DNA of 64,000 nt from Actinomyces sp. oral taxon 897. GTDB lineage: Bacteria > Actinomycetota > Actinomycetes > Actinomycetales > Actinomycetaceae. Where the stretch lies: positions 1,240,001 through 1,304,000 of the forward strand of contig NZ_CP027236.1 in assembly GCF_002999235.1 (NCBI RefSeq), given 5' to 3'. Position numbers and translations under genes: made by a program. The notes beneath the pieces are model-generated. The model saw only the letters and a program-made list of their open reading frames with translations, was not told where the DNA came from and made no database searches. Positions within the stretch are counted from its first letter, which is position 1. Every line of letters starts with the position of its first letter. Shown here one piece after another: positions 1-7,806 of the stretch.

Positions 1-195
1 CGGCAGGCGGCCGCCCGGCTGGGGCGGCCGACCATGTCCGCCCAGGCCGTGGGCGGGGCGGTGGGTCACAACCCCCTGTCGGTCATTGTCCCCTGCCACC
101 GGGTGGTCGCCTCCGACGGGTCCCTGACCGGCTACGCCGGCGGGGTATGGCGTAAGGCCGCGCTCCTGGCCCACGAGGGCGTCATCCTCCCCTAA
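1..195 (+). CDS. ogt: Methylated-DNA--protein-cysteine methyltransferase (3' end)
   Basis: C-terminal 64 residues of an O6-alkylguanine-DNA alkyltransferase, which transfers alkyl groups from guanine to its own cysteine. The frame is open from base 1 to TAA at 193-195. The active-site motif PCHRV is present, preceded by the recognition-helix-like stretch [17 protein letters not shown] and followed by GSLTGYAGG and a [11 protein letters not shown] end typical of the family. The N-terminal part lies upstream of the window, so fusion to an Ada-type domain cannot be judged. Confidence 0.93.
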   Translation, partial: RQAAARLGRPTMSAQAVGGAVGHNPLSVIVPCHRVVASDGSLTGYAGGVWRKAALLAHEGVILP

Positions 196-239
196 CGCCC
201 TCGCCCCCGTCCTGCACCTACTGCGTCAGTCCTCCTACC

Positions 240-314
240 CGCGTCGTGGGTGGTGTCGGGCCCTGAGCCACTCCGTCAGGACCCGCGCCCCTACTCGCGC
301 GTCGTGGGTGGTGT
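240..314 (+). repeat. 17-bp direct repeat, two copies 58 bp apart
   Basis: The 17-mer CGCGTCGTGGGTGGTGT occurs at 240-256 and again at 298-314. The second copy runs into the probable start region of the sirtuin gene. The DNA between the copies is not itself repeated. Confidence 0.7.
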
Positions 315-325
315 ACACCTGGGGT

Positions 326-1165
326 ATGAGCACCCACACCGAGCCGGACCCCGCCACGAGGCGCCTTGCCGAGGTCGTGCGCGGGGCGCGCACCCTGGTG
401 GTGACCGGGGCGGGCGTCTCCACCGACGCCGGGATCCCCGACTACCGGGGCGTGGGCACCACCCCCGTGGCCCCGGTGGACTACGAGCAGTTCGTGACCG
501 ACCCCGTCTGGTACCGCTGGGTCTGGGCTCGCAACCACGCCACGTGGCGGCTCCTGGAGCCCCTGACCCCCACCCCCGCGCACCGCGCCCTGGCCCGCCT
601 GGAGGACGTCGGCCTGGTCACCGGCGTGTCCACCCAGAACGTGGACCGCCTCCACTCCCGCGCCGGGCAGCGCACCGTCTACGAGCTCCACGGCGCCTAC
701 GACCGTGTCGTGTGCCTGTCCTGCGGCGCCCTGACCCCGCGCGCCGCCCTGGACAGGCGTCTGAGCCAGCTCAACCCTGACTACCCCCGTGAGACCGACC
801 CCGCCCAGGTCGCCATCACCCCTCAGGCCGACCGGGCCGCCGCCGAGGGGTGCGGCTTCCGGGCCGTCAACTGCGAGACCTGCGGCGGCCTGCTCAAGCC
901 CGACATTGTCTTCTTCGGCGAGGGGCTCCCCGAGGCCCTGGGGCAGTCCCTTGAGGCTGCCCGGCACTGTGACGTCGTCCTCGTGGTGGGCACCAGCCTG
1001 GTGGTGTCCACCGGCATGTGGGTGGTGCGCCAGGCCGTAGGGTGCGGCGCGGCGCTGGCAGTCATCAACCGCGGTCCCACCATGGTCGACGACGTCGCCG
1101 ACCTGCGCATAGAGGGCGGCGCCTCTCAGGTGCTGGGTGGCCTCGCCCGGGACCTGGCGCACTGA
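326..1165 (+). CDS. NAD-dependent protein deacylase, sirtuin (Sir2) family
   Basis: Cytoplasmic sirtuin that removes acyl groups from lysines using NAD+. From ATG 326 it has 279 residues, normal for the family. Visible motifs are the NAD-binding GAGVSTDAGIPDYRG near the N-terminus, TQNVDRLH with the catalytic histidine region, a zinc module made of CLSCG and CETCGG pairs with a long stretch between them, and GTSLVV in the Rossmann core. An in-frame GTG at 308 is possible, but ATG 326 fits the domain start better. A TACACC box lies 6 nt before ATG 326, so the transcript may be leaderless. Substrate unknown. Confidence 0.93.
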   Translation: MSTHTEPDPATRRLAEVVRGARTLVVTGAGVSTDAGIPDYRGVGTTPVAPVDYEQFVTDPVWYRWVWARNHATWRLLEPLTPTPAHRALARLEDVGLVTGVSTQNVDRLHSRAGQRTVYELHGAYDRVVCLSCGALTPRAALDRRLSQLNPDYPRETDPAQVAITPQADRAAAEGCGFRAVNCETCGGLLKPDIVFFGEGLPEALGQSLEAARHCDVVLVVGTSLVVSTGMWVVRQAVGCGAALAVINRGPTMVDDVADLRIEGGASQVLGGLARDLAH

Positions 1166-1390
1166 CGCAGAGCCCCCGTGCCGTGCGGACGCCCGCGGCC
1201 TGCCACGCGGTGGCCCCAGGACGGGGGGCGAGGCAGGAGGGGGGAAGAGCGGGTCGCGGGCACGGGGGAACGGGTTGCCGTGCCCGCGGACACCGCGGAC
1301 TGGCGGCCACTGGGCCGCCGGCATCCACACGTCCCGCGTGCGTTCCACGCACGCCCCCGTGGCGGGGGTTCTCGTTGGGACCGTGTGGAG

Positions 1391-1761
1391 TGGTGGAGAT
1401 GGGGGGAATCGAACCCCCGTCCGACGGTGGTGCAACAGGACTTCTCCGGGTGCAGTCCGCTAGCGATTTTCTCAGCCCCGGCGTCTCACGCGGACAAGGA
1501 CGCCGACGGGCTCAGCCGACTAGGAGTCCCACGTCACCCGTCGACAGGGCGACGTGGCAGTGGCTCCCTGGATGACGCCAGGAACCGGGGCGGAAGCGCT
1601 CCCCGGGCTGACGGACTTCGAGGCTCGCTCAGGCGGCGAGGGCGAAGTCGGTGCGAGTGTTATCGGCACCTATTGGTTCGCACAGAGCGTTGACGAGATG
1701 ACTGTGCATCCTCGACCCGCTTCTCCTGAACCCACGACCGTCGTCGAAACCGATCATCCCC
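1391..1761 (-). ncRNA. ssrA: tmRNA (10Sa RNA)
   Basis: Rescues ribosomes stalled on broken mRNAs by acting first as tRNA-Ala and then as mRNA. The 5' end GGGGATGATCGG (1761 downward) pairs with the 3' end CATCTCC, followed by encoded ACCA ending at 1391. The T-arm GGGGGTTCGATTCCCCC is next to the 3' end. The internal reading frame encodes ADNTRTDFALAA with stop codon at 1629-1631 (resume codon GCC at 1665-1667). The partner smpB lies just upstream on the same strand. About 371 nt, one-piece form. Confidence 0.96.
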
Positions 1762-1798
1762 TGTGGAGTTGTCAGCCAGCCGAAACCAGCCACTACAG

Positions 1799-1827
1799 AT
1801 TATAAGAAAACGCCTACCGTCCGTCAA
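1799..1827 (-). promoter_or_regulatory. Near-consensus promoter of ssrA
   Basis: On the minus strand, TTGACG (1827-1822) and a perfect TATAAT (1804-1799) are separated by 17 bp. Transcription would start near 1791, leaving about 30 nt of 5' leader to be removed by RNase P. It is the closest match to the housekeeping sigma consensus that I found in this window, as expected for an abundant RNA. Confidence 0.88.
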
Positions 1828-1839
1828 GTGAGATAGGTC

Positions 1840-2370
1840 TCATCCTCGACGCCGGTTGGCCCAGGCCATGGCACGGGCGGCCTCCCGCCTGTCCTGGGCC
1901 TCGCGCAGGGACTGGCGCTTGTCCCAGTCCTGCTTGCCACGGGCCAGGGCGATCTCGATCTTGGCCCGGCCCCCCAGGAAGTACAGCTCCAGGGGCACCA
2001 CCGTGTAGCCCTTGGCGCTCACCCGCTGCGCCAGCCGCTCCAGCTGGGCGCGGTGGAGCAGGAGCTTGCGCTTGCGCCGGGGGGAGTGGTTGTTCCACGT
2101 GCCCTGGAGGTACTCGGGGATGTGCGCGCCCTGGAGCCAGGCCTCACCGTGACGGTCGATCTCGATCCACGCCTCGGTCAGGGAGGCCCGGCCCATGCGC
2201 AGCGCCTTGACCTCGGTGCCGGTCAGGACCAGTCCCGCCTCGTAGCGGTCCTCGATAAAGTAGTCGTGGGTCGCCTTGCGGTTGCGCGCGACCGTCTTGT
2301 GGGCGTCGGAGGCGGCCTTCGCGCGCTCCCCCGCCGTCGGCTTCCTGGGCCTGCTGGGCCTGCTGGGCAC
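1840..2370 (-). CDS. smpB: SsrA-binding protein SmpB
   Basis: Binds tmRNA and delivers it to stalled ribosomes. GTG 2370 was chosen because AAGGAG sits 6 nt upstream and the family homology begins soon after; the open frame continues further upstream without similarity. The 176 residues include the OB-fold signature NRKATHDYFIEDRYEAGLVL, GTEVKALRMGRASL, and the basic tail WDKRQSLREAQDRREAARA that enters the mRNA channel. Its gene lies directly upstream of ssrA and downstream of the ftsEX group, the usual actinobacterial arrangement. Confidence 0.96.
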   Translation of the reverse strand: MPSRPSRPRKPTAGERAKAASDAHKTVARNRKATHDYFIEDRYEAGLVLTGTEVKALRMGRASLTEAWIEIDRHGEAWLQGAHIPEYLQGTWNNHSPRRKRKLLLHRAQLERLAQRVSAKGYTVVPLELYFLGGRAKIEIALARGKQDWDKRQSLREAQDRREAARAMAWANRRRG

Positions 2371-2510
2371 GAGCGTCTCCTTCCACTGGCTGCGTCGGCG
2401 CGTGGCGGGCCTGGCGGCACCGCAATGACCTAGGGTACGCGAGACGTCAAGAGCGGACCGCACGCCCCCGGCGCACCCGCCCCCGCGCCCCGGGCACCCG
2501 GCGCGTCGGC

Positions 2511-3854
2511 TCAGAAGCCCGGCAGGGTCATGGGGTCGATGTAGACCCCGTCCCGAGCCACCTGGAAGTGGACGTGGGGGCCGGTGGCGTAGCCGGTGGA
2601 GCCGGTCAGGCCGACGACGTCGCCCCGGTTGACGTACTGCCCGTCGGCAATGGTGCGCGAGGACAGGTGGCACAGGGTGATGACGTAGGAGTGCCCGTCA
2701 ATGTAGCCGCCGTTAATGTCAATGCCGATGCCGCAGGAGGCGGAGTTCCAGTAGGTCGCCGTCCCGGAGACCGCGGCGTACTGGGGGGTGCCCTCACTGG
2801 CCGCGAAGTCCACGCCCTGGTGCCCTGTGGCCACGCCGGTCACCGGGTGGATCCGGTACCCGAAGGGCGAGGTGACGCTCAGGGGCCCCGGGATGGGGTG
2901 GCCGATGTAGCCCTCGCCCAGGGAGTCGGACTGGATGGAGGAGGCTGGCACGGAGGACACGCTGCCCTCGCTCAGGGCGACCTGGTTGGCGGCGTCGATC
3001 TCGGCCACCCGCGACGCCGCCGCGGCCGCGTCCGCACTGGCCTGGGCCTGCTGCTCCTCCAGCCCCGCCTTCTGGGTCTCCAGGACGGAGGCGGCGTTGG
3101 CCTTCTGGGTCGCCAGGGTGGCGACGGCGTCACGCCTCTGCTGTGCCGTGTCCTTGGCGGTCTGGGCGGCCGCGGCGGCGTCGTCCGCGTCCTTCTTGAG
3201 GTCGCTCACCCGCTGCGTGGCGGCCTTCTGCCTGGCCTGGCGGTTCTCGGCCTTGACCCGCTCGGTCTCGGCCGCGGCCAGGACGGACTCCTGGACCGCG
3301 GAGCCGATCTCGACGCCCGAGGCGCGCTGGGTGAGGTCCTCCACGGAGTCCGAGGAGAGCACGTAGGTCCAGGAGGTCAGGGAGTTCTCCCCCTGGTAGG
3401 TGGAGACCACGAGCTGGCCGATCGAGCTGGTGCTCTGCTGGGTGGCGGCCTGGGAGCCGGTGGCCTCCTGCTCCAGGGTGGTCAGTGTGGACTGTGCCAC
3501 GGCCAGCTGGTTGGTAATGGTCTGCTGCTCGCGCTCCTTGGCGGCCAGGTCGGCCTCGGCCGTGGCCAGGTCGGTCTGGGCCGTGCTCAGGGCGGTCTTG
3601 GCGTTCTGGAGGTCGAGGTAGGCCTGCCCGAGCTCGGCGCTGACCCCCTCCAGGGAGGAGGTCAGCTCGGCCCTGCGCTGCTCGGCCTCCGCCTGCTCCG
3701 CGGCGGCGTCGGAGCGGTCGTCGGCCTGCGCCCCGCCCCCGACGCCGAGGACCATGACGGTGAGCGCCACCATGGCCGCCGCCACGCCCCGGCGTCGGAG
3801 GCGCCGGGTCCGTCGGGCAAGGGCGTCCGCAGTGAAACGGGTAGTCGGTAGCAT
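2511..3854 (-). CDS. Secreted coiled-coil M23 (LytM-type) peptidase, FtsEX-associated
   Basis: Predicted cell-wall hydrolase or hydrolase activator, 447 residues. An N-terminal arginine-rich region and hydrophobic segment (about 20-45) form a signal peptide or anchor. Residues about 50-290 are Ala/Gln/Glu-rich coiled coil. The C-terminal LytM domain keeps the zinc motifs HQGVDF (about 343-348) and HVHF (about 426), so it looks catalytically competent. It starts 6 nt after ftsX on the same strand. This places it where EnvC or RipC-like FtsEX partners occur, implying gating of septal peptidoglycan hydrolysis by FtsEX. The exact cleavage specificity cannot be read. Confidence 0.9.
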   Translation of the reverse strand: MLPTTRFTADALARRTRRLRRRGVAAAMVALTVMVLGVGGGAQADDRSDAAAEQAEAEQRRAELTSSLEGVSAELGQAYLDLQNAKTALSTAQTDLATAEADLAAKEREQQTITNQLAVAQSTLTTLEQEATGSQAATQQSTSSIGQLVVSTYQGENSLTSWTYVLSSDSVEDLTQRASGVEIGSAVQESVLAAAETERVKAENRQARQKAATQRVSDLKKDADDAAAAAQTAKDTAQQRRDAVATLATQKANAASVLETQKAGLEEQQAQASADAAAAASRVAEIDAANQVALSEGSVSSVPASSIQSDSLGEGYIGHPIPGPLSVTSPFGYRIHPVTGVATGHQGVDFAASEGTPQYAAVSGTATYWNSASCGIGIDINGGYIDGHSYVITLCHLSSRTIADGQYVNRGDVVGLTGSTGYATGPHVHFQVARDGVYIDPMTLPGF

Positions 3855-3860
3855 GGAGAA

Positions 3861-4778
3861 TCAGACCCTCGTGTACTTGGACAAGGAGAAGGCCGAGGAC
3901 GCGGCAGCCAGGAGGATCGCGGCGAGCACCAGGAAGGGTGCCAGGCGCAGGACGTCACCGGTACCGATAAAGGCCGTCGTGAACTTGATGGACTTGGCCA
4001 GCCAGCCCTCCACAATAGTGTTCACCCCGGCCCACAGCGCGCCCACGGCCAGGAGCGCGCCCACGAGCGCCGCCAGGGCGCCCTCCAGCATAAAGGGAAG
4101 CTGGATAAACAGATTCGACGCCCCTACCAGCCTCATAATGCCGGTCTCCTTGGACCGGCTCATGGCGGACAGGCGGATCGTGGTGGAGATCAGCAGGACC
4201 GCGGCCACCGCCATGACCGCCGCCAGGCCGCCGGTGATCCAGGAGGCCCGGTTCATGACCAGGAACAGGGGCTCGAGGGTGTCGCCCTGGTCCACGACCC
4301 GCTCCACCCCGTCGCGCCCCGCGAACTGCTCGGCCACCACCTGGTACTTCTCAGGGTCGTGGAGCTTGATACGGAAGGAGACCGGCATCATCGCCTCAGT
4401 GGCGTTGCGGCCGATCGCCGACTTGCCATAGGCCTTCATAAAGTTCGCGTAGGCCTGGGCCTTGGACTCGATCTCGTAGTGCTTCACGTAGGGCTTGAGG
4501 GTGTCCGAGTTGACCAGCTTCTCCACCGCGTCAATCTGCTCCTGGGTGGCCTCCCCGTTGACGCAGTTGGCGGACGAGGATGAGGGCGGGCACATGAAGA
4601 CGCTCACCTCCACCTTGTCGTACCAGGCCCCCTTCATGGTGGAGATCTGGTCCTGGAGCAGGGCGGAGGAGCCCACGAAGAGCAGGGACACGAACGAGAC
4701 CAGGATGACCGAGATGGTCATCGCGATATTACGGCTCAGGCCCTTGAACGTCTCCGACAGGATAAAGCGCAGTCGCAT
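3861..4778 (-). CDS. ftsX: Cell division ABC transporter permease FtsX
   Basis: Integral membrane half of the FtsEX complex, which transmits ATP-driven movement to periplasmic or outer-face cell-wall hydrolases. The 305 residues show one N-terminal membrane helix, a large outer loop (about 45-170) with a cysteine pair (MCPPSSSSANC), then three helices with the conserved motif KETGIMRLVGAS between them. Start ATG 4778 has AAGGAGAA-type ribosome binding sequence upstream. Twelve nucleotides separate it from ftsE. Confidence 0.96.
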   Translation of the reverse strand: MRLRFILSETFKGLSRNIAMTISVILVSFVSLLFVGSSALLQDQISTMKGAWYDKVEVSVFMCPPSSSSANCVNGEATQEQIDAVEKLVNSDTLKPYVKHYEIESKAQAYANFMKAYGKSAIGRNATEAMMPVSFRIKLHDPEKYQVVAEQFAGRDGVERVVDQGDTLEPLFLVMNRASWITGGLAAVMAVAAVLLISTTIRLSAMSRSKETGIMRLVGASNLFIQLPFMLEGALAALVGALLAVGALWAGVNTIVEGWLAKSIKFTTAFIGTGDVLRLAPFLVLAAILLAAASSAFSLSKYTRV

Positions 4779-4790
4779 TGTGGTTCTCCT

Positions 4791-5480
4791 TCAGCGGTCC
4801 GAGCCGTAGAAGCCGTGGGACTGGTCGCGGACCACCTGACCGGCCTTGAGCTCAATGACGCGCTTACGCATTTGGTTGACGATCTCGTCGTCGTGGGTCG
4901 CCATGACCACGGTGGTGCCCTGGCGGTTGATACGGTCCAGGAGGCCGATAATGCCTACCGACGTGGTGGGGTCGAGGTTCCCGGTGGGCTCGTCGGCGAG
5001 CAGGAGCTTGGGACGGTTGACCATGGCGCGGGCAATGGCCACGCGCTGCTGCTCGCCGCCGCTGAGCTCGTGGGGCAGGCGCTTCTCCTTGCCCGCCAGG
5101 CCCACCAGCTTGAGCACCTCGGGGACGGCGGAGAGGACGTAGTGACGGGGCTTGCCGATCACCTGGGAGGCAATGGCCACGTTCTCCAGCACCGTCTTGT
5201 TCTCCAGCAGGCGGAAGTCCTGGAACACGAAGCCTATCTGCCGCCGCAGCTGGGGGACCTTCCAGGTGGAGATCTGGGACAGGTCGCGCCCCAGGACGTG
5301 GACGGAGCCGGAGGTGGGGCGCTCCTCACGCAGGACCAGGCGCAGGAAGGTCGACTTCCCGCTGCCCGAAGCCCCCACCAGGAAGACGAACTCCTCGCGC
5401 TCGACCCTGATCTCGACGTCGTCGAGCGCCGGCCGGGCCCCCCGCTTGTAGACCTTGGACACGTGGTCGAATCGGATCAT
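4791..5480 (-). CDS. ftsE: Cell division ATP-binding protein FtsE
   Basis: Cytoplasmic ATPase of FtsEX. Start ATG 5480 begins the conserved [20 protein letters not shown] lies about 9 nt upstream, whereas the longer open frame has an unrelated N-terminus. The 229 residues contain Walker [11 protein letters not shown]-loop FVFQDFRLL, signature [14 protein letters not shown], Walker [13 protein letters not shown] and the H-loop MATHDDE. First gene of the ftsE-ftsX-peptidase run, with smpB following after a 140-nt gap. Confidence 0.97.
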   Translation of the reverse strand: MIRFDHVSKVYKRGARPALDDVEIRVEREEFVFLVGASGSGKSTFLRLVLREERPTSGSVHVLGRDLSQISTWKVPQLRRQIGFVFQDFRLLENKTVLENVAIASQVIGKPRHYVLSAVPEVLKLVGLAGKEKRLPHELSGGEQQRVAIARAMVNRPKLLLADEPTGNLDPTTSVGIIGLLDRINRQGTTVVMATHDDEIVNQMRKRVIELKAGQVVRDQSHGFYGSDR

Positions 5481-5604
5481 CGCATGCTTCCCTCGCTGCC
5501 GCGGACACACGCACACACGTGTCCCCCTACCGCCGTCACCGTACGCAGCCAACCTGAGTGTTTCCCGGCAGACACGCCCGGGGCCGGTGTGTACCACACC
5601 CCGA

Positions 5605-5610
5605 TACCCT
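5605..5610 (+). promoter_or_regulatory. -10 box TACCCT of a leaderless gene
   Basis: TACCCT ends 6 nt before GTG 5617, the spacing expected if transcription starts at the start codon. No ribosome binding site is visible. One of eight such arrangements in the window. Confidence 0.6.
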
Positions 5611-5616
5611 CAGAGC

Positions 5617-6267
5617 GTGACCACAGACGCCCCCGCCCCCCACGTCCCCGAGCCCACCGGTCCGGCCCCGGCCGCCCCGAGCGGGGTGACCGCCCCGGGC
5701 GGGAAAGCCAGCCCGGGCGGGGTGACCAGGGAAGCTGGCCCGGGCGGGGAAACCGCCCCGGGTGAGGGCGCCCAGGACCTCGACGCCCTGGTGGACCGCG
5801 GCTCCTGGGCACGCTTCACCCCCGGCCTGGAGCGCCTGGTGGGGCAGGTCCTGCGCGGCGGCCAGGACGACGCCGCCCGCCCGACGCTGCTGCTGACGGC
5901 GCCCGCGCCCGCGGTCAGCGCCTCGGAGCTGGCCGTCCCCGGCCTGGTGGGGCGCCTCATGGGCAGGCGGGCGCTGCTGCCCTCCCCCGAGGCGCCTGGC
6001 GTGGTGCTCACCGGCCGACGGGAGGGCACCGAGGTGAGCGTCCCGGTCCTGGACTCCCAGGGCCGTGCGCTCCTGGGCGACGCCGCCCGCAGTGAGCTGT
6101 CCCTCCTGGGGTGGGCCGGGGGTGAGGTCATGAGCCGGCTCATTGCCGACGACGCGACGACCGCACAGGCCGTGACGCGCCTGCTCATTGAGACCCTGCG
6201 CGTCCCCCACCCCGCTGACCTGGACTGGCTGCTGAGCCGGCCCGGCCCGCACGCCACGGCACCGTGA
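5617..6267 (+). CDS. Hypothetical protein with Pro/Gly-rich N-terminus
   Basis: Function not recognised. GTG 5617 is preferred because a TACCCT box lies just upstream; the open frame extends back to 5455 but that part overlaps the divergent ftsE. The 216 residues begin with about 50 disordered residues containing a degenerate PGG-x-T/A repeat, followed by a compact acidic-hydrophobic domain (about 55-215) without cysteines, membrane segments or a catalytic motif I can name. Secondary-structure pattern loosely resembles small YbjN or SseB-like regulatory folds, but this is a guess. Confidence 0.6.
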   Translation: MTTDAPAPHVPEPTGPAPAAPSGVTAPGGKASPGGVTREAGPGGETAPGEGAQDLDALVDRGSWARFTPGLERLVGQVLRGGQDDAARPTLLLTAPAPAVSASELAVPGLVGRLMGRRALLPSPEAPGVVLTGRREGTEVSVPVLDSQGRALLGDAARSELSLLGWAGGEVMSRLIADDATTAQAVTRLLIETLRVPHPADLDWLLSRPGPHATAP

Positions 6268-6276
6268 GACGGGCCC

Positions 6277-6365
6277 CAGGCCCGGGTGCCCTCAGGCCCG
6301 GGGGTCTTAGGGCGAGCCCGAGCCGGTATCCTCTCAGGCCCGGGTGCCCTCAGGCCCGGGGGTCT
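6277..6365. repeat. 31-bp perfect direct repeat, 58-bp period
   Basis: Two identical 31-bp copies at 6277-6307 and 6335-6365. The second copy encodes the last residues (PETPGPEGTRA) of the GTPase on the minus strand; the first lies just beyond its stop codon in the convergent intergenic gap, as if the gene's 3' end had been duplicated. Confidence 0.85.
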
Positions 6366-7806
6366 CGGGCAGCCCCAGCGCCGACTGGAGGAGGCGGTGA
6401 CGCCCCAGGACCTCGGTGGCCGGGGCCTCCAGCCCCCGGCCCACCACGGTGTCCAGACGGCTGCGCACCTGCTCGCCGTAGTGCGTCGCCTCCCGGCGGG
6501 CCCGCACCCGCCGCTGGTAGGCGGACCAGCTCAGCATGAGCAGGCCGACCAGCCCCACGGCCGCGGCGGCGGGCTCCACGGTGCCCTGGGACAGGCCGAT
6601 CCCGCCCCAGACCAGGCCGATGACGAACAGCAGGATCCCGCCCCACCAGCTGAGGTCAATGAGCGGGGCACGGTGGCCGGGCAGGGGCACGCTGCCCACC
6701 GCCTCGGTGCTCTGGGCGGCCAGCGCCTCGGGGGAGATGACGGACTCCTCCACGCTGCGCAGCCAGACCAGGGGCAGGCCGTGGGTGGTGCGGCGCAGCC
6801 AGGTGGTCTGGATGGAGGCCACCGTCGCCCGGGAGGGGGGTTCCGGACGGGCCAGGGAACGCGGCAGGGCGTGGGCGAGCGCCGCCCGCACGGAGTCCTC
6901 CACGGCGGCGGCGCCGGAGGCCTGGATGAGGGCGGTGGTGGTCTCCGCCACCAGGGCGGGCTCCACACGTACCAGGCGCTCCGCCACGGTGGGACGCAGG
7001 CGCCGGGCAATGGCGTCCATCTCGGCGCTGGCGGTCCGGGCGGCGTTGGACTCCCGGGCGACGCGCTCACGCAGCAGGGTGCGGAAGGTGCCCAGGTTGT
7101 CCCCACGCACCGCCGAGACCGGCAGGACCTGCACGTCACGCAGGCCGTCGGCGTCCAGGAGCTCACGTACGTCGGCCAGGAGCGTGTTCACGCCCGTGGC
7201 AGGCAGGGTGTCGATCTGGTTGACCAGGATGAGCATGTCCTCCTGGCGGGCGCCCAGACCCCGCAGGTAGCCCTCGTGCAGGGCGGCGTCGGCGTACTTC
7301 TGGGGATCCACCACCCACACCAGGATGTCCGCCAGCGGGACGAGGCGGTCCACCTGGAGGGCGTGGGCGGTGGTCACCGAGTCGTAGTCGGGCACGTCGA
7401 GGAGGACCAGCCCCTCCAGGTCGTCCTGGTCGGTCGCGTCCAGCAGGGAGTCACGGCGGATGCGTCGGTCCTCGTTGACGCCCAGGAAGTCCAGGAGGGC
7501 GACGGCGTCGTCGCCCCAGGTGCAGGCCGCCGCCCGGGAGGTGGTAGGACGACGCGCCCCCACGTCGGCAAAGTCCAGCTGGGTGATGGCGTTGAACAGG
7601 GAGGACTTGCCCGAGCCGGTGCCGCCGAAGAAGGCGACCACGGTGTGGTCCACCCCCAGGGCCAGGCGCTTGGCGACCTCGTCCATCCCGGTGCGGGCGG
7701 GGATGGCCAGGCTCGCGGGGACCTCGGTGGGGCAGGCGTCCAGCGCCTGTCTCATGCGGGCCAGGCGCTCCTGAAGGTGCTGGTCGTCCAGCACGGTGTC
7801 AGTCAT
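6334..7806 (-). CDS. YfjP-like dynamin/Era-type GTPase with C-terminal membrane hairpin
   Basis: Predicted membrane-associated GTPase of 490 residues. It has a P-loop GGTGSGKSS (about 60-68), a switch threonine in RRPTTS, a G3-like segment LLDVPDYDSV and a G4 NQID in place of NKxD. Two membrane helices lie at about 390-440 (WWGGILLFVIGLVWGGIGL and the following segment). The coding region overlaps the upstream GTPase gene by 8 bp, so the two are translationally coupled and probably act together, perhaps in membrane remodelling or stress. Role inferred from family only. Confidence 0.85.
   Translation of the reverse strand: MTDTVLDDQHLQERLARMRQALDACPTEVPASLAIPARTGMDEVAKRLALGVDHTVVAFFGGTGSGKSSLFNAITQLDFADVGARRPTTSRAAACTWGDDAVALLDFLGVNEDRRIRRDSLLDATDQDDLEGLVLLDVPDYDSVTTAHALQVDRLVPLADILVWVVDPQKYADAALHEGYLRGLGARQEDMLILVNQIDTLPATGVNTLLADVRELLDADGLRDVQVLPVSAVRGDNLGTFRTLLRERVARESNAARTASAEMDAIARRLRPTVAERLVRVEPALVAETTTALIQASGAAAVEDSVRAALAHALPRSLARPEPPSRATVASIQTTWLRRTTHGLPLVWLRSVEESVISPEALAAQSTEAVGSVPLPGHRAPLIDLSWWGGILLFVIGLVWGGIGLSQGTVEPAAAAVGLVGLLMLSWSAYQRRVRARREATHYGEQVRSRLDTVVGRGLEAPATEVLGRHRLLQSALGLPETPGPEGTRA

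Noticed and set aside
1554..1805. Short plus-strand ORF across ssrA
   Set aside because: Lies entirely over the tmRNA gene and its promoter.
2568..3851. Plus-strand open frame of 427 codons opposite the M23 peptidase
   Set aside because: Gly-rich antisense translation; the minus-strand protein has signal peptide, coiled coil and LytM motifs.
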